DNA from: [Clostridium] citroniae WAL-17108
Lineage (GTDB): Bacteria > Bacillota > Clostridia > Lachnospirales > Lachnospiraceae
Reading direction: 5' to 3'
Length of the DNA stretch: 64,000 nt
Assembly (NCBI RefSeq): GCF_000233455.1
Contig: NZ_JH376422.1
Location: 125,817-189,816 of the forward strand
The translations under genes and the position numbers were made by a program. Below the pieces are notes generated by a model that had not been told where the DNA came from, did no database searches, and saw only the letters and a list, made by a program, of their open reading frames with translations. Shown here piece after piece: positions 43,265-52,586 of the stretch (positions within the stretch are counted from its first letter, which is position 1; each line of letters starts with the position of its first letter).

Positions 43265-44777
43265 CTTTTTTCACCCCTAACGCTCGTTTAATAATCTCCT
43301 GCTCCGTGATCTGTTTTCCGGTAAGCTCACTGTCCACTGCACCGTTTCGGATCACAAGCACCCTGTCGCTCATGGAGATCAGCTCCGGCATATCCGAGCT
43401 GATCATGATAATGCATTTTCCCTGTTTGGTCAGCTCAGACATCTGCTTATAAAATTCCGCCTTGGCATTCACATCGATCCCCCTTGTGGGTTCATCGAAT
43501 ATATAGATCTCCTGCTGCGCAAACAGCCATTTTGCCAAAACCACCTTTTGCTGGTTTCCGCCTGACAGGTAAACCGCCTCTGTCCACACACTGGGGGTTT
43601 TTATCCTCAGTTTCTGTACCAGGGGTTCAATGAGGCGCGGATGCTTTTTTATATCCACCAAAAAGCCCTTGATCTGTTTCCCCAGTCCCACAATGGTGGC
43701 ATTTTCCAGCACACTGATATGGAGCATCAGGCCCAATCCCTGCCGGTCCTCGGTAATGTGGGCAAACCCATGTTCAATGCTTTCCCTGGGATTGCGGATC
43801 ACTACTTTTTTGCCGTTGATCAAAACATCTCCCCCGTATTTGGGGTCCGCACCGGTGAGAGCCCTTACGATCTCTGTCCTTCCTGCTCCCACCATGCCGG
43901 CAAATCCAAGGATCTCCCCTTTTCTCACCGCAAAGCTGACCTTAGGCCCCTCCTTTTTCAGCTGCAGGTCCCTGACCTCCAGCATCACTTCCCCGATCTC
44001 ATGCCTTTCTTTCTGGTAAAAGGTGTCCACGGGACGGCCCACCATGTCCCGGGTAATGACGGAGAGCTCAATGTCCCTGTTTGTATTTTCATATGTATTT
44101 ACAACAGCCCCATCGCGGATAACCGTGATACGGTCCGCGATCTGCCGAATTTCTTCAAGATAATGAGAAATATATATAATTCCGATCCCCTTGGCCGCTA
44201 TGGTCTGTGCCAGCTGCAGGACCTTGGCCGCGTCTTCCACATTAAACATGGACGTGGGTTCATCCATGATCAGTACCCTTGGCTCAATGGAAAGAGCCTT
44301 TAATATCTTCACAAACTGCTGGTCGGACACGGACAGGTCCTCGATCTTTGTCAACGGGTCGATGTGGATCTTCAGGTCCTCCATCTGACGCCTTGTCTCC
44401 TCCAGCATGGCCTTAAAATTCACCAGGCCGAACCGGTCCGCCACTTCATTTCCCACATAAATGTTTTCCACCACATTCATACTGGGAACCAGATCATTTT
44501 CCTGATATACAATATTGATCCCCAGCTCCTTGGACAGGGTGGGTGTCAGGGTCCTGTAATCCTTTCCGTCAATACAGATCTTTCCGCCGCTGGGAGTGTA
44601 GGCGCCGCTGAGCACCTTCATCAATGTGGACTTTCCGGCCCCGTTCTCCCCCACCAGGCAGTGGATCTCTGATCGGTACAGATCAAAAGTGATACCGGAC
44701 AGCGCATATACGCCTGAAAACTCCTTGACAATATCCTGCATTTCAAGGATCGGCTTCTCCCTATAATCAACATTCAT
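43254..44777 (-). CDS. Rbs-type sugar ABC ATPase (two ATPase domains)
   Basis: A 507-residue fused double ATPase. The first domain has Walker A GENGAGKSTL and Walker B VLIMDEPTS; the second has a degenerate Walker A (GMVGAGRTEI) and YLSGGNQQKVVLAKWL. ATG at 44777 follows AGGAGGTGA; an upstream GTG lies inside the site. A hairpin separates it from the binding-protein gene. Confidence 0.95.
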   Translation of the reverse strand: MNVDYREKPILEMQDIVKEFSGVYALSGITFDLYRSEIHCLVGENGAGKSTLMKVLSGAYTPSGGKICIDGKDYRTLTPTLSKELGINIVYQENDLVPSMNVVENIYVGNEVADRFGLVNFKAMLEETRRQMEDLKIHIDPLTKIEDLSVSDQQFVKILKALSIEPRVLIMDEPTSMFNVEDAAKVLQLAQTIAAKGIGIIYISHYLEEIRQIADRITVIRDGAVVNTYENTNRDIELSVITRDMVGRPVDTFYQKERHEIGEVMLEVRDLQLKKEGPKVSFAVRKGEILGFAGMVGAGRTEIVRALTGADPKYGGDVLINGKKVVIRNPRESIEHGFAHITEDRQGLGLMLHISVLENATIVGLGKQIKGFLVDIKKHPRLIEPLVQKLRIKTPSVWTEAVYLSGGNQQKVVLAKWLFAQQEIYIFDEPTRGIDVNAKAEFYKQMSELTKQGKCIIMISSDMPELISMSDRVLVIRNGAVDSELTGKQITEQEIIKRALGVKKDEQ

Positions 44778-44804
44778 TCGTATCACCTCCTGTAACTCTC
44801 AATA

Positions 44805-44853
44805 AAGCTGCCTGAAGGTGCAATGATTTCTCAAACACGCCATGAGGCAGCTT
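44805..44853 (-). repeat. Hairpin between binding-protein and ATPase genes
   Basis: Nine-base arms AAGCTGCCT and AGGCAGCTT enclose a 31-base loop; the second arm is followed by TATTG. Such structures after binding-protein genes usually stabilise the upstream message and reduce read-through, giving more binding protein than ATPase. Confidence 0.6.
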
Positions 44854-44885
44854 CATAAATTTCTTACTTGGTCCTGATCGATCCT

Positions 44886-45989
44886 TTACTTGCCGTATAC
44901 ATAGTCGTAAGCAGCTGCATAGTCATCCCATGCAATGAACTCGTCCAGCTTGTCCGCAGATACAGGCACGATGGGAAGGGAAACAAATTTCTCAGGTGTC
45001 TTGCCCTCTACCACGGCATCATACAGGTTCTTAAAGGTCTGAACGCCCTGGATGGATACGGGGGCTGTCATATTAGCAGCCTCCACGCCGTCTTGAAGCA
45101 TCTTATAGTCGTCCGGTGAACCGCCTGTGGAGACAATGGGGATGTCCGCCATATCCGCATCCTTTAATGCCTGATAGCAGCCCTGGGCCATCATGCCGTT
45201 GTTTGCGAAAATGTAATCAAACTCCTGTCCTGTGGAAATAAAGTCCGTGGTTACATTGTACGCCTTGTCTGTCAGCCAGTCGCCGTGAAGGGTTGCAACC
45301 ACTTCCACCTGGTCGCCCAGATCCGCCAGCGCGCGGTCCACGCCTTCCTGGTACTTCTCATATACGCCCGCGCCTTCCTGGCCCGCGCAGAAAAATACCT
45401 TTGCCCCTGGTTTTGTCTCAGCAATATACTTCATGGCCGCATAACCGATCTGGTCATATTCGCAGGCCACGGAAGCTATGTAATCCCCGGGATCATCAAT
45501 ATCCATTGCAAAGTTTTCAATGGTAACCGGGATATTGGCCTCGTTGGCCATCTTTACAAGCTGTGCTCCCTGCTCTGTGGAGATAGGGAATATGGAAATG
45601 CCGTCCACCTCCTGCTGGATCAGGGATTCCATGGCTGTGATGGATTCCTCCAGACTGTTCTTGGAATCCAGGACAATGGTTTTTACCTCCACATCCGCCT
45701 GTGAAGCAGCGTACTCAAATGCTTTGGAAGAATACTCGTTCCAGATATCCGTATTGTCGTAAGCAATGTAGCCGAATGTGTAGCTGTCCTTGGCTGCTTT
45801 TGCCTCCCCTGTGGTCTCCTCCGGGGCGGTATCCCCGGACTTGGCTGCCTCAGTGGTCTCCTCCTTGCTCTCCTGGCTCTGTGCGGCTGTTGTGGCTGCC
45901 GCCGGCTCCTGCTTTGCCCCGCATGCGGCCATGGATGCCACCATGGCACCGGCCATCAGAAGCGCTGTTACTTTTTTCATCTTTCTCAT
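44886..45989 (-). CDS. Periplasmic-binding-type sugar-binding lipoprotein
   Basis: A 367-residue RbsB/XylF-type binding protein. Lipobox SMAAC near residue 22 and an acidic Thr/Glu/Ala linker (about 25-70) anchor it; the ligand-binding domain has SYTFGYIAYDNTDIW, the hinge FPISTEQGAQLVKMAN and ANNGMMAQG. ATG at 45989 follows GAAGGAGG; a start 33 bases upstream lacks a site. Most strongly expressed gene of the unit if the downstream hairpin works as thought. Confidence 0.93.
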   Translation of the reverse strand: MRKMKKVTALLMAGAMVASMAACGAKQEPAAATTAAQSQESKEETTEAAKSGDTAPEETTGEAKAAKDSYTFGYIAYDNTDIWNEYSSKAFEYAASQADVEVKTIVLDSKNSLEESITAMESLIQQEVDGISIFPISTEQGAQLVKMANEANIPVTIENFAMDIDDPGDYIASVACEYDQIGYAAMKYIAETKPGAKVFFCAGQEGAGVYEKYQEGVDRALADLGDQVEVVATLHGDWLTDKAYNVTTDFISTGQEFDYIFANNGMMAQGCYQALKDADMADIPIVSTGGSPDDYKMLQDGVEAANMTAPVSIQGVQTFKNLYDAVVEGKTPEKFVSLPIVPVSADKLDEFIAWDDYAAAYDYVYGK

Positions 45990-46081
45990 GAATGATCCTC
46001 CTTCATATTCTATCTGATACACCTGACAGGCTCCATGATCCCATCGGCCCCTGGAAACGTCAGGATGTAACGATCTCCCTG

Positions 46082-46894
46082 TTACAGTTCAAATCCCTGA
46101 CATTTTAAGTAGGCGGCTGATTCCATGACAGCCTGGTTTACCGCTTCCAGACTTCCCGCGCCCTCAGGCGTAAATTCAATCTCAATGCTGAAGGGGCAGC
46201 CGTTCCCCGCCAGGGAAAGCTTTTGGAAGATCTGTGAAAAGTCCACATTTCCTTTTCCCAGAGCGGGAAAATTCCATTCCTTTATCTCCCCGGCTTTATC
46301 CTTTAAATGGATGAATTTCACATCTGCCATGCAGGTGTCAATATCCTCCTCGGGCTTCACCTCTCCATAATAGATCACATTGGCCGTGTCATAGTTGATC
46401 CCCACCAGTGGCGAACCGATGCGGTCCGTTATCTCCTTTAATATGGTCCCTGTGGCATGTTCCCCATGGGTCTCTAAAACCAGGGTAAGGCCGCATTCCT
46501 CCAGGTATGGGAGCAGCATCCTGATATGCTTTGCCACCAGCTCAAGGGTTGCCTTTTCCCTGTCCTCCAGGTGTGCCTCCCCCACGGAGGAGACAATATA
46601 GTCACAGCCGAAAAATGCAGCCAGCCTGATATTCCTTATAAAATCCTCCAGGCGTTCCCGGTCCATCAGGTTGCAGTGTCCACTCATGGCAAAGGGCACC
46701 AGCTTAAGTTCCTTCATCTTTTCCCTGATACCGTCCAGATACTCAAATGTCTGGCTTGGGAACACATGCTCGGTCCACCCCTTGGTGGCGGTCAGCTCCA
46801 CGTAATGAAATCCTGCCGCAGCAATGCCTTCCAGGGCATCCTCCACGCTGTAACCGTGGTAGCAGTTGGAATTAACTCCTATGGTCCGCTTCAT
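46082..46894 (-). CDS. Sugar isomerase/epimerase TIM-barrel protein
   Basis: A 270-residue xylose-isomerase-like protein: FHYVELTATKGW near the start, LVLETHGEHATG, INYDTANVIYYG, FIHLKDK and SIEIEFTPEG contribute the usual metal ligands. Second member of this family in one operon (the other is at 40383-41228); they share only the fold. Lies between the ROK regulator and the binding protein. Confidence 0.92.
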   Translation of the reverse strand: MKRTIGVNSNCYHGYSVEDALEGIAAAGFHYVELTATKGWTEHVFPSQTFEYLDGIREKMKELKLVPFAMSGHCNLMDRERLEDFIRNIRLAAFFGCDYIVSSVGEAHLEDREKATLELVAKHIRMLLPYLEECGLTLVLETHGEHATGTILKEITDRIGSPLVGINYDTANVIYYGEVKPEEDIDTCMADVKFIHLKDKAGEIKEWNFPALGKGNVDFSQIFQKLSLAGNGCPFSIEIEFTPEGAGSLEAVNQAVMESAAYLKCQGFEL

Positions 46895-46906
46895 ACCATA
46901 TCCTCC

Positions 46907-48100
46907 TTAATACAAAAATAATTTTCCCTTCATATCTTCCATAAAATCATAGTGGGTGTCCATAAAATACTTGGCCGCCCCCCGGAATACCGCATCCTCC
47001 CTCAGTGTGGTAAAACGGATATCAACGTCCTCTACAAACTGACGGAACCCCACGGTCTTCACCCGTTCCAAAACCCGTTCCAGATACAGATCCCCAAGCT
47101 TGCGCCCCATTCCTCCGATGATAATGGTATCCGGGTGGAACATGGTGATGAGATTGCCCAGGCCAAAGCTCAGATCATCCGCCAGCGCGCGGATCAGGCG
47201 AAGCGCCCCCGGTTTTCCCTGCTGTGCCAGCTGCCCCACATGGCGGAACAGGATCTGCTCCGTTCCCTCAAATTCCTCCAGGGCATTGCATTCCAAGGCA
47301 CGTTTTGCCAGCACGATCTCTCCGATCCGGTTCTCCAGACATCCCCGGTTGCCGCAGCTGCATGGCTCGCCGTCCCGGTCAATGGAAAAATGTCCGAACT
47401 GGGTCCCCATACCGGTGGCCCCTCTCAGGATATTCCCATTCTGGATCAAACTGGCACCCACGCCTTCATTGATGTTCAGGTACACATAGTTCTTAATATC
47501 CACATTGCCAAAGGCGTTCTCCGCATAGGCCAGGCAGGCCGTATCGTTGAATATGGCCAGGGGAAGATCCTTTACCTGTTCCCTTAGACCGGTCACCACC
47601 TGGTCGTCCACGCCCAGGGACAGGACCATGGAAATAATCCGTTTTTTTTCACTGTCAATAATACCCGGGATCACGAGACAAATCCCCAGCACATGCCGTT
47701 CCCCGCAGTGCCTGTCCATAAAATCCTTGGTAATGGACCAAATCCGGACCGCCGGGTCCTCCCCCTCTGCCGGAGCCGTCTCCTCCAGTATCTCAACCTC
47801 GAATCCGGCGGAAACCAACGAAACCTGGATGGTGCGCTTTCTCCAGTTGAGAACAATGACACAATCCCTCCTGTCATTTACCGCCAGGCTGTTGGGCCTG
47901 CGCCCCTGGCGCTTGCTCTCCACCGCACCCTCATCCACAATACGGCCTTCCTGGATCAGCTCATCCACAAGGGCTGAAACCGTGGTCTTGCTCAGTTCGG
48001 TCCTGGCAGCCAGATTCACTCTGGAAATCCCCGGGTTCTCTGAGATCAGCATATATATCTTTTTTTTGTTAACGGCTTTTATCACTTGTTGGTTAATCAT
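46907..48100 (-). CDS. ROK-family transcriptional repressor
   Basis: A 397-residue XylR/NagC-like regulator: N-terminal winged helix (residues about 10-75, GISRVNLAARTELSKTTVSALV) and a ROK sugar-kinase-like domain with the zinc motif CSCGNRGCLEN. The kinase ATP motif is degenerate in such repressors, so the protein most likely binds the imported sugar. First gene of the seven-gene operon, with a dyad operator directly at the promoter, suggesting autoregulation. ATG at 48100 is preceded by GAGG. Confidence 0.94.
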   Translation of the reverse strand: MINQQVIKAVNKKKIYMLISENPGISRVNLAARTELSKTTVSALVDELIQEGRIVDEGAVESKRQGRRPNSLAVNDRRDCVIVLNWRKRTIQVSLVSAGFEVEILEETAPAEGEDPAVRIWSITKDFMDRHCGERHVLGICLVIPGIIDSEKKRIISMVLSLGVDDQVVTGLREQVKDLPLAIFNDTACLAYAENAFGNVDIKNYVYLNINEGVGASLIQNGNILRGATGMGTQFGHFSIDRDGEPCSCGNRGCLENRIGEIVLAKRALECNALEEFEGTEQILFRHVGQLAQQGKPGALRLIRALADDLSFGLGNLITMFHPDTIIIGGMGRKLGDLYLERVLERVKTVGFRQFVEDVDIRFTTLREDAVFRGAAKYFMDTHYDFMEDMKGKLFLY

Positions 48101-48136
48101 GGTATATTCCTCTTGATCTGCATTAATATGATTTAG

Positions 48137-48190
48137 TTAGTCCACTGGACTAATTAACTGGATTATAACATCCATATCTTATTTTTGCAA
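48137..48190 (-). promoter_or_regulatory. ROK-operon promoter and operator
   Basis: On the minus strand TTGCAA (48190-48185), a 17-bp spacer and TATAAT (48167-48162) form a good promoter. A perfect dyad TTAGTCCA-C-TGGACTAA covers 48137-48153, immediately over the expected start site; flanking bases extend the symmetry partly. Similar TTAGT-type operators are used by XylR-like repressors. Confidence 0.8.
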
Positions 48191-48410
48191 GCATTATGTC
48201 TATAAATTTTTGATTAACAGTATGTGTTTTGGGTAGTATTAACAGACAGGACGTTGATTACGTAAAAGAATCTGATATGGAGATATTTTCTCATTAGATG
48301 GTTAACGAACTATTTTATCAACTGGGCGCTTGAAGAAAGGGGGACATTCATGTTAAATTCAAACCAGTGTTTCATAACAATGTTTTGGATCATCCAGAAG
48401 GTGATGTAGA

Positions 48411-48611
48411 CTCTCACATAGATGGCTGTGCCAAGATCTGTATCAGGGGGTATCCCTGCGCTCCATTGCCAGGCAGGCCCGGACAAGCACCGGTTCTATC
48501 TACACCCGGCTTGGGGACAAACACGGTCTGTTCCTGGCCCTGGTCTACCATTCGGTCAAGGAACTTCTTATATGGTGCATACCGCCAAAAGGGCGACAGA
48601 ATGGAGGATAA
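48411..48611 (+). pseudogene. TetR-family regulator remnant
   Basis: One frame from 48411 to the TAA at 48609-48611 encodes a recognisable TetR helix-turn-helix: VSLRSIARQARTSTGSIYTR followed by LGDKHGLFLALVYHSVKELL. It has no start codon of its own; a good site (AAAGGGGG) with ATG at 48350 opens a 19-codon frame that ends at 48409, one frame off. The effector domain is missing and the frame ends just before the methyltransferase gene. The rest of the 48191-48410 gap holds nothing I can name. Confidence 0.75.
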
Positions 48612-48615
48612 GATA

Positions 48616-49227
48616 ATGAATAAGTTTTTTCAAAACACATGCAAACCCCAGGGGGCTGTGGGAAAACTGATGGTGACCATGATGAATAAGGGGCATGCCG
48701 GCCTGGCTGGCTGGGGGCTTTCCCATCTCGCCCTGAGAGACGGAATGGATATACTGGATATTGGCTGCGGAGGCGGGGCCAATCTGGCCGCCATGCTCTT
48801 GGCCGCACCTCAAATCAATGCCGTGGGCATGGACTACTCCTCCGTAAGTGTGGAAAAATCCAGGCAAACCAATAACGCGGCTGTTCGGGCCGGCCGCTGC
48901 CGGATCATCCAGGGAGATGCCTCTGCCCTGCCCTTTGAAGGCAATTCCTTTGATCTGATCACTGCCTTTGAGACTGTCTATTTCTGGCCGGAACTGGATT
49001 CCTGCTTCAGGCAGGTCTGCCACACCCTGCGCACCGGCGGAATTTTCCTGATCTGCAATGAAGAATCAGATCCCAAAAACGACAGATGGTCCAAGCTGAT
49101 TCAGGGCATGACCATTTACAGCGGGGAGGATCTAAAAGACCGTCTGGAAAAGGCTGGTTTTGCGGATGTCTCCTATGAATATGAAGAAAAACGCCATTGG
49201 CTATGTATCACTGCTAAAAAAGCATGA
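48616..49227 (+). CDS. Class I SAM-dependent methyltransferase
   Basis: About 203 residues: SAM-binding motif I in MDILDIGCGGGANL, motif II DYSSVSVEKS and a motif near FDLITAFETVYFW, as in UbiE/Methyltransf_11 enzymes. ATG at 48616 has GGAGG nine bases upstream; an ATG 15 bases earlier is possible. Lies directly after the TetR remnant, which may once have controlled it. Its 3-prime end overlaps the convergent GntR-like gene by 14 bp. Substrate unknown. Confidence 0.88.
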   Translation: MNKFFQNTCKPQGAVGKLMVTMMNKGHAGLAGWGLSHLALRDGMDILDIGCGGGANLAAMLLAAPQINAVGMDYSSVSVEKSRQTNNAAVRAGRCRIIQGDASALPFEGNSFDLITAFETVYFWPELDSCFRQVCHTLRTGGIFLICNEESDPKNDRWSKLIQGMTIYSGEDLKDRLEKAGFADVSYEYEEKRHWLCITAKKA

Positions 49228-50599
49228 CCCCGGCCTTCTCATACTCGCGTTCCATCAGTTCTTTCCAATGATCCGCAAACTTTTCCCACTGCCCTTTTTT
49301 CAGGTACTCAGCCGCCGCCCAGGTCATCTGAGCATATTCCTCCTGCAGACGCTGTTCACCGGCCCGGTATAATACAAAGGGATATCCCCACACCAAAAAC
49401 TCCTCCAGCCTGACGTAGCATTCCCTTACCGTGGCCAGCGGACACTGGCTGCGGATAAAATCAATTGCCAGTTTAAAGCAGTACTGGCACTTGTGCCTGT
49501 TAACTATATCCGCAAATTTCTCTGCCAGGCGCTGGCGTTCCTCCGGTTCCACATGCTCCAATGTGTAAAGGAATACCGGGCGCACAGTCAATGCCATGAA
49601 CTGCAGGCTGTCCCGGTAGAGACGGAATCCCTCCCTTATCTCCGGCCGTTGAAAATCAATTGACCCTGTGGTCATTAAGACCCGGGACCCCTTTCCCTGG
49701 TAGGAGTGGATGATCCCAAGGCTGTTGAGGATACTGACGGCCCTGCGTAAGGTCCGGTATGATACATCCAATTGTTCTGACATGGTGGGCAGGGACGGCA
49801 GGAAGCTTCCAATTGGATAGGTTCCTTTTATGATCTCAAAAATGATTCGGGACACCAAGGTATAGCAAAGCTGCGGCCTCTGCCGGTATACACTCCACCG
49901 GAAAGGAATCTGCTCCCTGCCCTTTAAGCCGTATCTCTCCTCCGCCTGGGAACAGAAAGCCAGCAGGCGCTTTAAGCCGCGGCCGAAATCCTCTTCAAAG
50001 GCCGCCCTCATAAACACGGTGTCATTCTCTTCCCCATGGGTCAGTAACTCCCTGTCCCTTTCCCGATGCGCATCATAACCGGACAGATAGGGAAAGCGGA
50101 TATACCGGAGAAGTTCCCAATAAAAATTAAGGATCAGTTTGTTCTGCAATGCGGCAAAGGCGTAGATATGCAGACGGGTGGAGACAGACAGATCCACGTT
50201 TGCCGCCTGGGCCAGTTTTTGCTTTAGCCTCCCCCATGTCTCCTGATCAAGGCTGCCCTGGGCGTATTCCCAGATCGGTTCAATGAGCAATCTGCCGGAA
50301 TGGCAAAAATCCACCATTCCCTCCCGTCTTGGCACGAAATACAGAGCAGCGTTTTCATTAATACGCTCGTCATTTACCTGGTATATGACCTTTGCCGCTT
50401 TTCTGGACTCGATCCTGATATATCCCTTCTCCTCCAAACGCGAAAATGCGGCCCGCACTGTCCGGGGAGCCATCTGAAAACTTTCTCCTATTTTGGAAAT
50501 GGAGGGCAGCAGCTCACCGTACCGGCACGCCCCCATTAATATCCTAGTCTCATAATAATCGCAGACCAGATTATAGATCATGTTCTCGCTGTCTGTCAA
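49214..50599 (-). CDS. Regulator with two GntR winged-helix domains
   Basis: A 461-residue protein with GntR-type winged helices at residues about 2-73 (LLPSISKIGESFQMAPRTVR) and 244-310 (LPSLPTMSEQLDVSYRTLRR). Each is followed by a helical region of about 150 residues, so the gene looks like a fused duplication of a GntR-plus-effector unit. GntR regulators normally have one DNA-binding domain per chain. TTG at 50599 lies seven bases after GGGGAG and is preferred to a longer frame without a site. Function and operator are unknown. Alternatively it may bind two half-sites as a monomer. Confidence 0.85.
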   Translation of the reverse strand: MTDSENMIYNLVCDYYETRILMGACRYGELLPSISKIGESFQMAPRTVRAAFSRLEEKGYIRIESRKAAKVIYQVNDERINENAALYFVPRREGMVDFCHSGRLLIEPIWEYAQGSLDQETWGRLKQKLAQAANVDLSVSTRLHIYAFAALQNKLILNFYWELLRYIRFPYLSGYDAHRERDRELLTHGEENDTVFMRAAFEEDFGRGLKRLLAFCSQAEERYGLKGREQIPFRWSVYRQRPQLCYTLVSRIIFEIIKGTYPIGSFLPSLPTMSEQLDVSYRTLRRAVSILNSLGIIHSYQGKGSRVLMTTGSIDFQRPEIREGFRLYRDSLQFMALTVRPVFLYTLEHVEPEERQRLAEKFADIVNRHKCQYCFKLAIDFIRSQCPLATVRECYVRLEEFLVWGYPFVLYRAGEQRLQEEYAQMTWAAAEYLKKGQWEKFADHWKELMEREYEKAGVMLF

Positions 50600-50654
50600 A
50601 GATTTTCTCCCCTTTATCTTTTTTGTGGCTTTTATTATATCATACAAAAAATGC

Positions 50655-50709
50655 AATAAAAAGAAAAACATCTCTGGACGTTATCAAAGATACCGTTCAC
50701 CAAAGATGT
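50655..50709 (-). terminator. Strong terminator after the second chemoreceptor gene
   Basis: On the minus strand ACATCTTTGG and CCAGAGATGT pair over ten bases (one wobble), with an inner ACG/CGT and TATC-TTT-GATA hairpin, followed by TTTTTCTTTTT. It ends the chemoreceptor unit just before the double-GntR gene. Confidence 0.85.
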
Positions 50710-50725
50710 CTTCTTTTCTGCAGGT

Positions 50726-52411
50726 CTATGCGCCTTCTTCCAGCTTAAAGTAATCAACTAATCCCCTTAGAAACTGTGCCTGGGAGGACAGTTCCTCGCT
50801 GGCCGCAGCGCTCTCCTGCGCTGTGGCGGAATTGGTCTGCACCACCCCGGATATTATATTGACCGATTCGGAAAGCCGGAGGATCGCATCCGACTGATCC
50901 GTGGAAGCTTCCGCAATATCATTAAGGGAATCCGTCACGCCCTCAACTCCCCGGACTACTTCAGTCAGGGAAACCGCTGTCTTATTTGCGATCTTCTTTC
51001 CATCCTGAATGGTCTGAAGGGAGCTTTCGATCAATGCAGCCGTGCTCTTGGAAGCAGATGCGGATTTATCCGCCAGGCTGCGCACCTCTTTTGCCACCAC
51101 TGCAAAGCCTTTCCCCATTTCCCCCGCCCGCGCTGCTTCCACAGATGCGTTCAGGGCAAGAATGTTGGTATGGAATGCAATGTCCTCAATCGTCCTCATA
51201 ATTGTTCTGATCTCACCGGAACCTTTACTGATCTCTGACATTGCGCCCAGAAGCTCCTCCATACAGACGCTGCTCTCCAATACCTTTGACCGGACCATAC
51301 CGGATCGTTCACTGGAGTTCTTTGCATTTTCCGTGTTTCTGACCACCTGATCCGATATGTTTCTGATGGTGCCGGAAAGCTCCTCCACCGATGCAGCCTG
51401 CTCCGTTGCCCCCTGGGCCAGGGTCTGGGCCCCCTGGGAAACCTGTTCGGATCCAGCCGCCACCTCTCTGGCCGACTGGTTGATCTGAAGCAGGGTACTG
51501 CTTAACCTGCTGTTGATCTTTTCCACGGAGACCAGCATCTGATTCAGGTCCCCCAAATAGCGCTCTTTCTGATTGCTGCGCACCTTTAAATTTCCTTTGG
51601 ACATTTCAGACAAAAGATATGTTTCATCCTGAATGACCGAAGACAGCGTGGCAACCATGCTGCGCATATCATCCGCAAGATTTCCCAGTTCATCCTTTGA
51701 CCGGTATGTAATCCGTATGGCGGAAAAATCCCCTTCGGACAGGCTGCGGGCCGCCTGCTCCAGTTCCCTGACCGGCTGTGTAATGCCCCGCGCAATACAG
51801 AATCCAAACCCGGCGCTGATGATTATACCTGCAATTCCCAGCACGGCCATTGATGTCACTGCATTGATCTGCCGCTCCCTCAATCCCGCAACCAGGACTT
51901 CCCCCTTTGTGTTCCCATTCTCTATCAGGTGGTTCAGCTCTGTCTGTGCTTCCCTGATCACAAGGATATTGTTCTTTTCCATGTAATCAGCCGCTTCCGC
52001 TTTCTTATTCCGGCTTGCCAGGTCCAACACCTTCTCCCGCATGGGCGTCAGTTTTGTGAGAGCCGCATCCAGCCGTGCAATGATCTCCTTATCACCCATA
52101 AAGTGCTGTTCGATGACCGGAAGCTGCTCCTGGATGGCCCGGGCCGCGTCCTCTGCGTTTTCCATTGCCTCGTGTATGATCTCAGGGTTTGTATTGGATA
52201 TGGATCTGTAAACGGATTTCTGCATTCCTTCAAAATTTGCATTCACAATATTGGCGCTGCTGTTAACCGTAAAGGGACCATTGTAAAATGTCTGGATCTG
52301 TCCCCCCAGCTTCACCAGATCCACAATACTAACCACACATCCCGCGATCAGCATGGTTATGATGACCGCATACGAGATAAATAACTTATTTGCTACCTTA
52401 AAGTTTTTCAT
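50726..52411 (-). CDS. Methyl-accepting chemotaxis protein
   Basis: A 561-residue chemoreceptor: membrane segment ([20 protein letters not shown]), four-helix-bundle-type ligand domain (about 35-185), second segment ([20 protein letters not shown]), HAMP and a signalling coiled coil with the tip [20 protein letters not shown]. Same class as the receptor in the che operon, to which its signalling part is similar. No CheR-tether pentapeptide at the C-terminus. Free-standing gene. Confidence 0.94.
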   Translation of the reverse strand: MKNFKVANKLFISYAVIITMLIAGCVVSIVDLVKLGGQIQTFYNGPFTVNSSANIVNANFEGMQKSVYRSISNTNPEIIHEAMENAEDAARAIQEQLPVIEQHFMGDKEIIARLDAALTKLTPMREKVLDLASRNKKAEAADYMEKNNILVIREAQTELNHLIENGNTKGEVLVAGLRERQINAVTSMAVLGIAGIIISAGFGFCIARGITQPVRELEQAARSLSEGDFSAIRITYRSKDELGNLADDMRSMVATLSSVIQDETYLLSEMSKGNLKVRSNQKERYLGDLNQMLVSVEKINSRLSSTLLQINQSAREVAAGSEQVSQGAQTLAQGATEQAASVEELSGTIRNISDQVVRNTENAKNSSERSGMVRSKVLESSVCMEELLGAMSEISKGSGEIRTIMRTIEDIAFHTNILALNASVEAARAGEMGKGFAVVAKEVRSLADKSASASKSTAALIESSLQTIQDGKKIANKTAVSLTEVVRGVEGVTDSLNDIAEASTDQSDAILRLSESVNIISGVVQTNSATAQESAAASEELSSQAQFLRGLVDYFKLEEGA

Positions 52412-52523
52412 GGCTCTCCCGCCTCCGAATTTTTATTCGTATTCTAATGCATATATGGACAGAGTTTTGCATTAAAATGATTATAGCATGAATCAAGATC
52501 ATAGACAACAACAGAAAAATACC

Positions 52524-52579
52524 GAAAAAGCACAAAGAAAAAGCGCCAATGGACCGGTATCACCGGAACCAGCTGACGC
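52524..52579 (-). terminator. Terminator A of the glycosyltransferase operon
   Basis: On the minus strand GCGTCAG and TTGGCGC (wobbles included), TGG/CCA and CCGGT-GAT-ACCGG form a stacked hairpin, followed by TTTTTCTTTGTGC. It lies eight bases after the GT2-GtrA gene and is about 75 percent identical over 44 bases to the hairpin at 55432-55474. Confidence 0.8.
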
Positions 52580-52586
52580 GCCTCCT

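Noticed and set aside
44805..44853. Riboswitch or true terminator between binding-protein and ATPase genes
   Set aside because: Only one simple stem with a large loop and no long T tract; an mRNA-stabilising or partial-termination hairpin is the simpler reading.
48367..48615. N-terminal extension of the methyltransferase from an upstream ATG
   Set aside because: The extra residues look like noise, the region encodes a TetR remnant in another frame, and strong start signals exist at 48601-48616.
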